A stretch of 16,885 nucleotides of DNA from Promethearchaeota archaeon. Lineage in GTDB: Archaea; Asgardarchaeota; Lokiarchaeia; Sigyniarchaeales; SOKP01. Each line of letters starts with the position of its first letter. Positions within the stretch are counted from its first letter, which is position 1. This document shows positions 1 to 6,930 of the stretch, one piece after another. Below the pieces are notes generated by a model. That model made no database searches and was not told where the DNA came from. It saw nothing but the letters and a program-made list of their open reading frames with translations. Location: assembly GCA_030615145.1 (NCBI GenBank), contig JAUWZT010000047.1:1-16885 (forward strand). The letters are read 5' to 3'. A program made the translations under genes and the position numbers.

Positions 1-35
1 ATTTAAACGAAAAATTAATATTTCTTAATCAACCT

Positions 36-58
36 ACTACTAATAAAAGAATAGTAGT
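36..58. promoter_or_regulatory. Inverted repeat just upstream of the aldo/keto reductase gene
   Basis: A perfect 7-bp inverted repeat, ACTACTA at 36-42 and TAGTAGT at 52-58, is separated by 9 nt. It ends ten bases before the ATG at 69 and lies directly upstream of the AAGGA ribosome-binding site at 60-64. It could be an operator or a hairpin near the ribosome-binding site. The arms are short, so chance is possible. Confidence 0.25.
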
Positions 59-68
59 TAAGGATATT

Positions 69-1316
69 ATGAAGTATAGAAAAATGGGTTCTCTGGGTTG
101 GGAAGTGTCTGCTTTAGGCTTCGGGGCGATGCGATTGCCAGTTAATCAGGTGAAGGATGAAAAAACGCAAGAATTGAAGTCTAAAATTGATGAAGACGAA
201 GCAATTAAGATGATTCGTTATGCAATTGATAACGGAGTAAATTACATTGACACTGCTTATCCCTACCACGATGGTGAAAGCGAAGTGCTTGTAGGAAAAG
301 CGTTAAAAGACGGATATCGCGAAAAAGTTCACCTCACTACGAAATTACCAATGTGGATGGTTAAAAAAACAGAGGATTTTGACTTATTTCTCAAACAACA
401 GATTGAAAGATTACAAATTAATCCCGATATCTACTTTTTCCATGGCCTAAACAAGCAACGGTTAGAAAAGATTAAAAGTCTTAATTTAATCGAAAAAATG
501 GAACAAGCTAAAGCTAAAGGTTTATTTAAATACATAGGATTCTCGTTTCACGATAATATTGAAGTCTTTAAAGAGATAATTGATTTTTATCACTGGGATT
601 GTTGTCAGATACAGTTTAATTATCTTGATATCAATTACCAAGCTGGTACTGAAGGGTTAAAATATGCTAGTAGCAAAAATATCCCAGTAATCATTATGGA
701 GCCAATCCGAGGCGGGCAATTAGCTATTCCAGAGGAAAAATTAGATTCAAAGCCAGAAATTAAGATGGTTCTTGATAATTCAAAAATAAAGAGGAGCATG
801 CCAGATTGGGCATTACAGTTTGTATGGAACCATCCAGAAGTTTCAGTTGTATTAAGCGGAATGAGTACCCTGCATCAAGTTGAAGAAAACCTCGAATCCG
901 CAAATAACTCAGGTAAAAATACTCTTACTGAAGAAGAATTACTAACAATTTCTAAATTACGCGAAGCATATAGTAAATACATAATAATACCTTGCACGAG
1001 CTGTAGATATTGCATGCCCTGTCCTAATAGGGTTTCAATCCCTTTTATCCTTAGAATAATAAATGATCTCGCATATTGGGGGGAAAATGTTAAACCCAGA
1101 ATTGACTCTTTTTATAATAGGATGGCAAAAACACAAACGGATATTGACAAAAGAAAATCTGAAGGCGAGGAATTCGACGGAGCTGCTTCTTTGTGTATTC
1201 AATGCGGGGAGTGTCTTGGTAAATGCCCACAAAAGATAAAGATTCCTGAAATTATGGAAAAAGCCAACGAAATTTTTGAAAAAGGTAAAAAAATCTCAGA
1301 TGTATTAAAATTATAA
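69..1316 (+). CDS. Aldo/keto reductase with two C-terminal [4Fe-4S] cluster motifs
   Basis: Predicted cytosolic oxidoreductase of 415 residues. Residues 1-300 are an aldo/keto reductase TIM barrel with the expected catalytic tetrad: D61, Y66 (or Y64) in DTAYPYHDGE, K92 in TTKLP and H125 in FFHG. The C-terminal 110 residues hold two ferredoxin-type cysteine sets, C309-C312-C315-C318 followed by Pro, and C376-C379-C382-C386 followed by Pro, enough for two [4Fe-4S] clusters. This is the known ferredoxin-extended AKR type (COG1453-like). It suggests electron exchange with ferredoxin as well as, or instead of, NAD(P)H; the substrate cannot be told. The start is supported by AAGGA at 60-64, four bases before the ATG. 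The gene lies 123 bp before a small zinc-ribbon gene on the same strand. The fold and clusters are clear; the physiological reaction is not. Confidence 0.9.
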   Translation: MKYRKMGSLGWEVSALGFGAMRLPVNQVKDEKTQELKSKIDEDEAIKMIRYAIDNGVNYIDTAYPYHDGESEVLVGKALKDGYREKVHLTTKLPMWMVKKTEDFDLFLKQQIERLQINPDIYFFHGLNKQRLEKIKSLNLIEKMEQAKAKGLFKYIGFSFHDNIEVFKEIIDFYHWDCCQIQFNYLDINYQAGTEGLKYASSKNIPVIIMEPIRGGQLAIPEEKLDSKPEIKMVLDNSKIKRSMPDWALQFVWNHPEVSVVLSGMSTLHQVEENLESANNSGKNTLTEEELLTISKLREAYSKYIIIPCTSCRYCMPCPNRVSIPFILRIINDLAYWGENVKPRIDSFYNRMAKTQTDIDKRKSEGEEFDGAASLCIQCGECLGKCPQKIKIPEIMEKANEIFEKGKKISDVLKL

Positions 1317-1439
1317 ATCGATATTTTATACATTAATAAAAAGAAATAATATAAATAATGAGTTTTTAATTTTAATATTAAGTTAGGAATTTAGTTTTAA
1401 ACAATAAAAAAAAAATAGACATAAGAAGTGATCGATAAG

Positions 1440-1598
1440 ATGGGACTTAAATGGAAAGTTTTCAAACTTTCTTTTCCAAATATTTGTACCAAGTGTGGGA
1501 CGCTATCTAATATGACCAGAGAATATTGTGAAGTTTGTGGAGCTAAGGATTGCTTCATAGAGACAACAAAAGCAGATTGGCAAAAAAGTAAAACATAA
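1440..1598 (+). CDS. Small zinc-ribbon protein (52 residues)
   Basis: Short reading frame of 52 codons, starting MGLKWKVFKLSF and ending DWQKSKT. It has two CxxC knuckles, C16/C19 (CTKC) and C30/C33 (CEVC), ten residues apart, the pattern of a single-zinc ribbon. A further cysteine, C38, follows. Reality is supported by AGAAGTGATC at 1424-1433, which matches the archaeal Shine-Dalgarno core GTGATC and lies six bases before the ATG at 1440. The same GTGAT core precedes several other genes in this window. No catalytic domain is present; small ribbons of this kind usually bind nucleic acid or protein partners, but the role here is unknown. The next gene is convergent. Confidence 0.7.
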   Translation: MGLKWKVFKLSFPNICTKCGTLSNMTREYCEVCGAKDCFIETTKADWQKSKT

Positions 1599-1629
1599 GA
1601 GTAAGTTGTTGGATATTAAATTGGTTGAA

Positions 1630-1655
1630 TTAATATTTATTTAAATCAATATTAA
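1630..1655. terminator. Hairpin and T-run between convergent genes
   Basis: TTAATATT at 1630-1637 and AATATTAA at 1648-1655 form a perfect 8-bp inverted repeat with a 10-nt loop. An A-run at 1654-1660 reads as a T-run on the minus strand. It sits between the + zinc-ribbon gene ending at 1598 and the - hydrolase gene ending at 1765. U-tracts are the usual archaeal termination signal. All stem bases are A or T, so the stem is weak and may be chance. Confidence 0.3.
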
Positions 1656-1764
1656 AAAAAAGCTTAATAATAAAAGTATAAAATTTCTATTAATTTATTT
1701 CAACACTATACCTTAATATTAGCAACATGAGTAGTAAATTAAAAGTTTAAAGCTTCAAGGCAAT

Positions 1765-2607
1765 TTATTCAAACTTACATGTAATCTCGTTATCGATTTC
1801 AGGAACAATAATTTCAATGTTGGGATGGTTTATTTCCATATAATTAAAAAATGGACTCAAATCTTCTGTTCGGCTGATTGGAGGGAAAAAATTGTCCCAA
1901 TGAACGGGGATAACTATTTTAGGTTTAAGTATGTCAACCATTTTTCCTCCTTTCTTGGCGATATTTTTTTTGCTATTCCCTGCGAGAGGGACGATAAATA
2001 CATCGCAATTCTCATATTTCTTTAAAATATCTTCGTATTCATGCCACAAACTGCCAAATGCAACTATACTTTTTCCGTTATAATGAGTACAAAATCCAAA
2101 TACATTTCCCATGGGGAATCCCTTTCCATATTTAGATATCTTCCCAATTTGTTTCCAGACTTTCCACGAAAATAACCTACTTGCGATGGTATTAAAATCG
2201 AATTTAATGTGTTCTGATTTTATCAACTCGACCTGAATATTTTCTGAAACTTGGATTTTATCAAAATATTCGCAAGGTTTTATGTTATCCTTACCATTAT
2301 TTGAAATTGGATAGGATTCATCTTCAAGTATTTTACCTTCAGCCCAATTAATCATATTTTCTTTAGCAACTTCAGAACAATAAACAGGAATATTTAGATT
2401 TTCTGCAAACCATCCTGCGTCAGTTACATGATCAAAATGCCCATGCGAGATAAATATAGCCTCAATATTTATTATCTGTTCTTTTTTAGTATTTAACTTT
2501 GGTGTTGCTTGGGAGTTACGATAAAAAAAAGGGTCAAATAATAATCTTATTCCATCTAAATCTAAAATATAGCTTGCAGTTCCAAACCAAGTAAATTTTA
2601 TTGTCAT
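1765..2607 (-). CDS. Metallo-beta-lactamase-fold hydrolase (UlaG/L-ascorbate lactonase-like)
   Basis: Cytosolic metal-dependent hydrolase of 280 residues. It begins with the strand pattern typical of the small UlaG-like branch (FTWFGTASYILDLDG, then LLFDP). The metal-binding motif HxHxDH is intact: H55, H57, D59, H60 in SHGHFDH. Further candidate ligands are H133 in SEHIKFDF and H236 in VIPVHWDNF, where PVHWD near the C-terminus is typical of the group. The length matches the family. The substrate cannot be deduced; relatives hydrolyse lactones, phosphodiesters and similar bonds. The gene follows a 65-residue zinc ribbon by 47 bp on the same strand, so the two could be cotranscribed. No clear Shine-Dalgarno precedes the ATG. 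Confidence 0.85.
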   Translation of the reverse strand: MTIKFTWFGTASYILDLDGIRLLFDPFFYRNSQATPKLNTKKEQIINIEAIFISHGHFDHVTDAGWFAENLNIPVYCSEVAKENMINWAEGKILEDESYPISNNGKDNIKPCEYFDKIQVSENIQVELIKSEHIKFDFNTIASRLFSWKVWKQIGKISKYGKGFPMGNVFGFCTHYNGKSIVAFGSLWHEYEDILKKYENCDVFIVPLAGNSKKNIAKKGGKMVDILKPKIVIPVHWDNFFPPISRTEDLSPFFNYMEINHPNIEIIVPEIDNEITCKFE

Positions 2608-2654
2608 TTTTTAAAACTTTAATAATGTTTTGTTAATTCTTAATAAGATTAAAT

Positions 2655-2852
2655 TTATACATTCTTTAAACTATCTTTTATCTTTTTATAAATCTCTTTA
2701 AGCCCTTTATCTTCTATAAATTTTTCCAATTTAGTTTTTGTTGGTGATACTTTTGGTGATATTTGTTCAGTTCTACTTAATTCAGTTCCACAATATTCAC
2801 AGATCTGCTGATTAGGATCAGAATATTCTTTATTACAATTTGGACATTTCAT
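2655..2852 (-). CDS. Small zinc-ribbon protein with basic C-terminal helix (65 residues)
   Basis: The N-terminus is a compact zinc ribbon: C3/C6 in CPNC and C18/C21 in CEYC, a classic single-zinc double-knuckle. After a polar linker (about residues 25-40) comes a lysine-rich amphipathic helix (about residues 41-63, including FIEDKGLKEIYKKIKD). This layout, a zinc ribbon joined to a short helix, is common among uncharacterised archaeal proteins and gives no specific function; nucleic-acid or protein binding is the usual guess. It lies 47 bp upstream of the metallo-hydrolase gene and downstream of the coiled-coil/winged-helix gene, all on the minus strand. No strong ribosome-binding site is visible. 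Confidence 0.65.
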   Translation of the reverse strand: MKCPNCNKEYSDPNQQICEYCGTELSRTEQISPKVSPTKTKLEKFIEDKGLKEIYKKIKDSLKNV

Positions 2853-2965
2853 TTTAAAGCTATCTCGAAATCTATATGAGTATAGTTCTTATTATAGAAA
2901 TATCTTGATAAAATAAAAATAATATTGTTTAAAGAATCTATAGAGAAATTAGGTCCAAAATAAAT

Positions 2966-3679
2966 TTAATTTTCTGGTGTTTTCTCTTCTAGAGCTTTTT
3001 TAGCGAATAATCTCTTTTTTAATATTACCATCGCTGTATCTTCGTCGTATTCTAATACACCAATCTTAGCTAATTCATGAACGGCTCTTAAAACCATAGC
3101 TCCGGCAATCCCGGTGGTATTCTTGATTTGTTCACGCGACATTTTTTCCTTGTCACCGTGGAGCGTCAATAAGATTCGATAATGGGGTTGCCCCTGCCAT
3201 ATTTCGGAGATTAAGAGTTGAGTTATTGAAAGTAACGCTTTAATTCTTCCAAAATCAAATTCCGCATCTTGACTTTCTTCTGCTACTTTCGCTAATTTTT
3301 TCAATTCTACTTTTAAACTTGCGTATTCTTTTAATAATCTATGTTGTTCTTCCGACAATGAACCAATTTTCTGATCTCTTTCTTGTTTTTCTTTTTCAAG
3401 CTGTTTAGTTGCTTCTTCCAGTTTTTTCTTTTCACTTTCTAAGTTAGTTTTTTCAATTTCTAAATATTTTTTATCGTCCTCTAATATTTTCGTAGCTTCT
3501 TCTAATTGATTCTTTTCTCCTTCAAGCAATTCCTTTTCCCGGCTAAGCTCTTCTTTATCCTTTTCTAAAACAATTAGCTCGTTTTTGGCAGTTTTTAAAA
3601 CATCTATAAATTTTTGAAAATTTTCGGAAACAGAGCGAAGAGTGCCATCAATTATGTCTAAGGTTTTTTTTTCTGACAT
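2966..3679 (-). CDS. Coiled-coil protein with C-terminal winged-helix domain
   Basis: Protein of 237 residues. Residues about 20-135 are an almost uninterrupted, strongly charged heptad coiled coil. It contains an internal repeat: the LEEATK block at 59-64 recurs at 87-92, exactly 28 residues or four heptads later. Residues about 145-225 look like a winged helix-turn-helix: a hydrophobic helix (YRILLTLHG), a second helix (REQIKNTTG), a recognition helix (MVLRAVHELAKIGVL) and a beta wing (LEYDEDTAMVILKKR). No membrane segment is present. A dimeric or higher-order DNA-binding regulator is the likeliest role, with the coil setting oligomer state or binding a partner. TGTGATTTCTA before the ATG gives a GTGAT ribosome-binding core five bases away. 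It is divergent from the alpha/beta hydrolase gene. Confidence 0.75.
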   Translation of the reverse strand: MSEKKTLDIIDGTLRSVSENFQKFIDVLKTAKNELIVLEKDKEELSREKELLEGEKNQLEEATKILEDDKKYLEIEKTNLESEKKKLEEATKQLEKEKQERDQKIGSLSEEQHRLLKEYASLKVELKKLAKVAEESQDAEFDFGRIKALLSITQLLISEIWQGQPHYRILLTLHGDKEKMSREQIKNTTGIAGAMVLRAVHELAKIGVLEYDEDTAMVILKKRLFAKKALEEKTPEN

Positions 3680-3711
3680 TAGAAATCACAATATATGTTT
3701 TTTAATTAACA

Positions 3712-3719
3712 ATTATAAA
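3712..3719 (-). promoter_or_regulatory. Candidate box A (TATA) for the coiled-coil/winged-helix gene
   Basis: On the minus strand the sequence reads TTTATAAT, close to the archaeal TTTAWATA box. It lies 33-40 bases before the ATG. A start of transcription about 25 bases downstream would fall near 3689, leaving a short leader that just includes the GTGAT ribosome-binding core. The surrounding DNA is so AT-rich that other placements are possible. Confidence 0.35.
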
Positions 3720-3813
3720 TTTAATTAAAATATATAACTTAAATATTGTATAAATTAAAACAATAAATAAAAATTGTATTTCTGAACTTAAATAAAATAC
3801 TGGAACTTCTAAT

Positions 3814-5550
3814 ATGAGTATTATAGACAAGGAGGAAGCCCAATTTTTTAAAAAAATAACGATTTTTATCATTTTATTGGTGATCTCTCTTTCCTATTTA
3901 GCCTATGATAAATCGATAAGTTATTCTCGTTACGAAAGGATCGAATACCAATCTTCTGGAGCTACTCTTTATGCGAATCTATATTACCCCTCAAAAAATT
4001 TAGGATTTCAAGAGCAAAGACCTTTAATTATTTACTGTCATGGAATAGGAAGTCAACGAGATTTTGATCTGAGAATTCCAATCGAATTCACCAAAAGGGG
4101 CTTTATTGTTGTAGCTTTAGATTATCAAGGTCACGGTGAAAGTAGCGGAAATATTATAAATATTGCTCCAACTACAGCCATACCCGCTTTAGCTCAAGAT
4201 TGCTCTAAACTACTGGATAAACTCGAAACATTACCTTTTTATTCAAATGTCAATATATCTCAGATTGGATTGATAGGTCATTCTTTAGGAGGGATGGTTG
4301 TACTTATGAACCAAGCATTAGACCCACGCTTTAACGTTACAGTTACTTGGGCTCCATTAGTAAATTTTAATCCTCAACAATTAGGTATCGTAAATACTGA
4401 TAATTACGATCCGTATATACCGGTAAACTTATTGAATAAAACCAATACAAATAATTTATTAATTATAATGCATGTGGATGATGAGGCACTAGATTTTACC
4501 AATCATGCATTAGTAGCTCAAAGTTTAACAGATTGTACAGTAATACCAATAACAGAACCTTTGATAGGTGGCGGACACCAATTATTTTCCAATGTGGTTT
4601 TAATCGAGTCAATTAAATGGTTCGAAAATTATTTTTTTAAATCTGAAACTATAAACGGACCAATAAATATTACTTTCCTTGTTAATTACGCTGTCCTTTT
4701 TGTCACTTTATTATTGTTAGTTTTAATTGTTCTTTCTTTGGTATCTTACACTTCAAAATTTTTCAGGGATAAGGAAGATATTATACAAAAAAATTTTGTA
4801 AAAAATGATGTTCCCATATCAAAAATTAAGGTTAAGGCTAAAAAATTAAAGCAAATTTTGAAAATAATATTCTATACTACAATTTTTCTGCTTAATTGGG
4901 AGATTTTTGAAAGAATATTTGGTCTTGTGGGTATTTTTTTAGCTTCGCTCAATATATCCATTATTTATTTTACCGTTAAATTAATTTATTATCTTAAAGA
5001 TTTAAAAGAAAAAAGAATAAAATTTGATATGCATCAATTTAAAGAGTTAATTAAATCTGAATTTCAATTAAAATATTTTATTTATGCTATTTTAAGTAAT
5101 GTTTATTTTATAGTAATATATTTAATAGTAAGCTTTTCTTACCCCTTTGCTTTTATGTGGCCTTCCAATTTCTTAAGCTCTGTTCTAGCGGCATTGATAG
5201 CATTTCCAATATATTTCTCTATGGAAATTTTATATAGAAAAGTTATATATCCCCAGTTAAATTTCTTAAAAGATGAGCGAAAAAAATCCCGTTGGATAAT
5301 TCTTATCGCAATTTTCATTCAAATCAATTTAATGATGTTAACATGGGCTTGGGCGTTCTTTCCTTCAGTTATGTTTCTGTATCTCATATTTTTATACGCG
5401 ATAATTCAAAATACATTAATTTATGAAAATACTAAAAGATTTAGTACCGTGATATTAAGCTCGTTTGTCATAATAACGCTTTTCTTCGCTGCAGTAATTT
5501 CAAACGCCATAGGAATTGGTGCCGCACTCCATTTATTCGTAAAAATATAA
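3814..5550 (+). CDS. Membrane-anchored alpha/beta hydrolase with multi-span C-terminal domain
   Basis: Protein of 578 residues in two parts. A single hydrophobic segment at about 14-31 precedes an alpha/beta-hydrolase domain at about 40-275. It shows the oxyanion-hole HG (H76-G77 in YCHGIGS), GHGES at 106-110, the nucleophile elbow GHSLGG with S157, an acid at D222 or D223 (MHVDDEALD) and the catalytic His H255 in GGGHQLFS. The triad is therefore complete, fitting an esterase, lipase or peptidase-like hydrolase that probably acts outside the membrane. Residues about 285-568 hold some seven or eight membrane helices with a basic, lysine-rich loop at about 315-350. One helix contains SMEILYR (469-475), reminiscent of motif 1 of CPBP/CAAX membrane proteases but with one of the paired glutamates replaced. 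Substrate unknown. No clear ribosome-binding site; a promoter probably lies in the AT-rich divergent spacer 3680-3813. Confidence 0.85.
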   Translation: MSIIDKEEAQFFKKITIFIILLVISLSYLAYDKSISYSRYERIEYQSSGATLYANLYYPSKNLGFQEQRPLIIYCHGIGSQRDFDLRIPIEFTKRGFIVVALDYQGHGESSGNIINIAPTTAIPALAQDCSKLLDKLETLPFYSNVNISQIGLIGHSLGGMVVLMNQALDPRFNVTVTWAPLVNFNPQQLGIVNTDNYDPYIPVNLLNKTNTNNLLIIMHVDDEALDFTNHALVAQSLTDCTVIPITEPLIGGGHQLFSNVVLIESIKWFENYFFKSETINGPINITFLVNYAVLFVTLLLLVLIVLSLVSYTSKFFRDKEDIIQKNFVKNDVPISKIKVKAKKLKQILKIIFYTTIFLLNWEIFERIFGLVGIFLASLNISIIYFTVKLIYYLKDLKEKRIKFDMHQFKELIKSEFQLKYFIYAILSNVYFIVIYLIVSFSYPFAFMWPSNFLSSVLAALIAFPIYFSMEILYRKVIYPQLNFLKDERKKSRWIILIAIFIQINLMMLTWAWAFFPSVMFLYLIFLYAIIQNTLIYENTKRFSTVILSSFVIITLFFAAVISNAIGIGAALHLFVKI

Positions 5551-5594
5551 CTTATATATTCTTTTAGTCTCAATTTCAAAATCTTTAATTAAGA

Positions 5595-5610
5595 ACTAGT
5601 AATTACTAGT
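5595..5610. promoter_or_regulatory. 16-bp perfect palindrome, candidate operator for the transporter gene
   Basis: ACTAGTAATTACTAGT is a perfect 16-bp palindrome. It consists of two inverted ACTAGTAA half-sites. ACTAGTAA also reads directly at 5605-5612 and again at 5682-5689, just before the transporter start. The cluster lies in the 158-bp spacer between the hydrolase and the transporter, where a promoter would be. A dimeric repressor of the MarR, TetR or RHH type would bind such a site, but the regulator is unknown. Confidence 0.5.
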
Positions 5611-5647
5611 AATATTATTTTGAAAAAATTATTTTTATCTTCATCTT

Positions 5648-5654
5648 AAGGTGA
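5648..5654 (+). promoter_or_regulatory. Shine-Dalgarno AAGGTGA far from the first ATG of the transporter
   Basis: AAGGTGA matches six to seven bases of the archaeal ribosome-binding consensus GGAGGTGAT. It lies 54 bases before the in-frame ATG at 5709, too far to serve it. Six bases after it is an in-frame CTG at 5661, and 16 bases after it an out-of-frame ATG at 5671. Reading from the CTG adds 16 polar and basic residues (LVTNDQTTSKSIKKRR), a plausible cytosolic tail for a transporter. It may mark a non-ATG start or a short leader peptide. Confidence 0.4.
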
Positions 5655-5708
5655 ATAAATCTGGTTACAAATGACCAAACAACTAGTAAATCTATAAAAA
5701 AACGAAGA

Positions 5709-6905
5709 ATGATATTTGGAGTTTCAATTCCAGTATTTTTGATGGGATTAGTATCATTGTTTACAGATATTTCTAGCGAAAGTATTCAAAGCATTTTACC
5801 TTTGTTTATTATTGAAATTGGAGGAAGTGTGCTAATTTTAGGGCTAATTTCAGGAATTACTAATGCCATTGCGAATATTTTAAAAGGAATTACCGGCTGG
5901 ATGAGCGATAAAATAAACAAAAGAAAACCTTTTATTGTAGCGGGATATTCCTTATCGAACTTTTCAAAACCATTAATAGGGTTGAGTCCTTCATGGGAAA
6001 TGGTCTTAGGGTTAAAAGCAACAGATCGAGTAGGTAAAGGATTGAGAACATCTTCGAGAGACGCTCTAATTTCTTTTTACGCTACCAAAAAGGGAAAGGC
6101 ATTTGGATTGCATCGTGCTATGGATACATTAGGAGCGGTTCTTGGCTCATTACTCGCATTTCTATTATTGCTTTACGCATGGAGCTTTTCACAAATAATA
6201 TTTTTCTCAATAATTCCTGGATTAATTGCGATTGCCCTAATTCTTCCAGTTAAAGATGTTTCTCCAGAGGAGTTAGATAAAAAACTTGGAAAAAAAATTA
6301 GAAAAGAAAAGAGTGAAAAGATTGATAAAAATTTCATAAAATTAATCATTATTCTTGGAGTTATTGAATTTGCCAGCTTAGATGTCGTATTTTTAATTAT
6401 TAGAGCAACAGACTATATTCCTTCAAATTTAATTTACCTTATACCTGTTTTTTATCTTATAATGAACGTAATTTATACAATTTTTTCTCCAATAAATGGC
6501 TCCTTGTCCGATAAAATTGGCCGAAAACCGATGATCGTGATCGGATTATCGATATTACTACTATCTTGTGTTATTTTAGCTTTTCCTATTGAAGTCTCTC
6601 TTTTTTCAATAGTTTTAATTATTGTAGTTTACATCATGCACGGTTTTTACCTAGCCTCTGTGGATCCAATCTCAAGAGCATATATTGCGGACTTGGCAGG
6701 TAAAGAGAAAAGGGGACGTGCCTATGGATACTATTATTTGTCAGTCGGATTTATAAGTATGGTGGAAGCCTTAGTTTTTGGATATATATATAGCGTGTTT
6801 TCATATACTTGGGCGTTTATTTATATTTCAATTTTATTAGCTGTATGTATTATTATTTTTACGATTACTGACTTTTCTAAAATCATAAAAAAAAGTGAAG
6901 CCTAA
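5709..6905 (+). CDS. Major facilitator superfamily transporter
   Basis: Polytopic inner-membrane carrier of 398 residues with about 12 hydrophobic helices, the usual MFS size. The family's motif A appears in both halves, in the loop after helix 2 (GWMSDKINKRKP, 63-74) and in the second half (GSLSDKIGRKPMIVIG), showing the internal duplication of MFS proteins. A conserved DRVGKGLRTSSRDAL stretch at 106-120 is seen in a branch of putative drug or metabolite exporters of unknown substrate. A lysine-rich loop at about 185-210 separates the halves. The first in-frame ATG is at 5709 and has no ribosome-binding site; the real start may be a CTG at 5661 behind AAGGTGA. A palindromic operator candidate lies upstream. 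The gene is convergent with pepT, with only 25 bp between the stops. Confidence 0.88.
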   Translation: MIFGVSIPVFLMGLVSLFTDISSESIQSILPLFIIEIGGSVLILGLISGITNAIANILKGITGWMSDKINKRKPFIVAGYSLSNFSKPLIGLSPSWEMVLGLKATDRVGKGLRTSSRDALISFYATKKGKAFGLHRAMDTLGAVLGSLLAFLLLLYAWSFSQIIFFSIIPGLIAIALILPVKDVSPEELDKKLGKKIRKEKSEKIDKNFIKLIIILGVIEFASLDVVFLIIRATDYIPSNLIYLIPVFYLIMNVIYTIFSPINGSLSDKIGRKPMIVIGLSILLLSCVILAFPIEVSLFSIVLIIVVYIMHGFYLASVDPISRAYIADLAGKEKRGRAYGYYYLSVGFISMVEALVFGYIYSVFSYTWAFIYISILLAVCIIIFTITDFSKIIKKSEA

Positions 6906-6930
6906 GAAATTGTCGAGTTTTTAAATAGAA

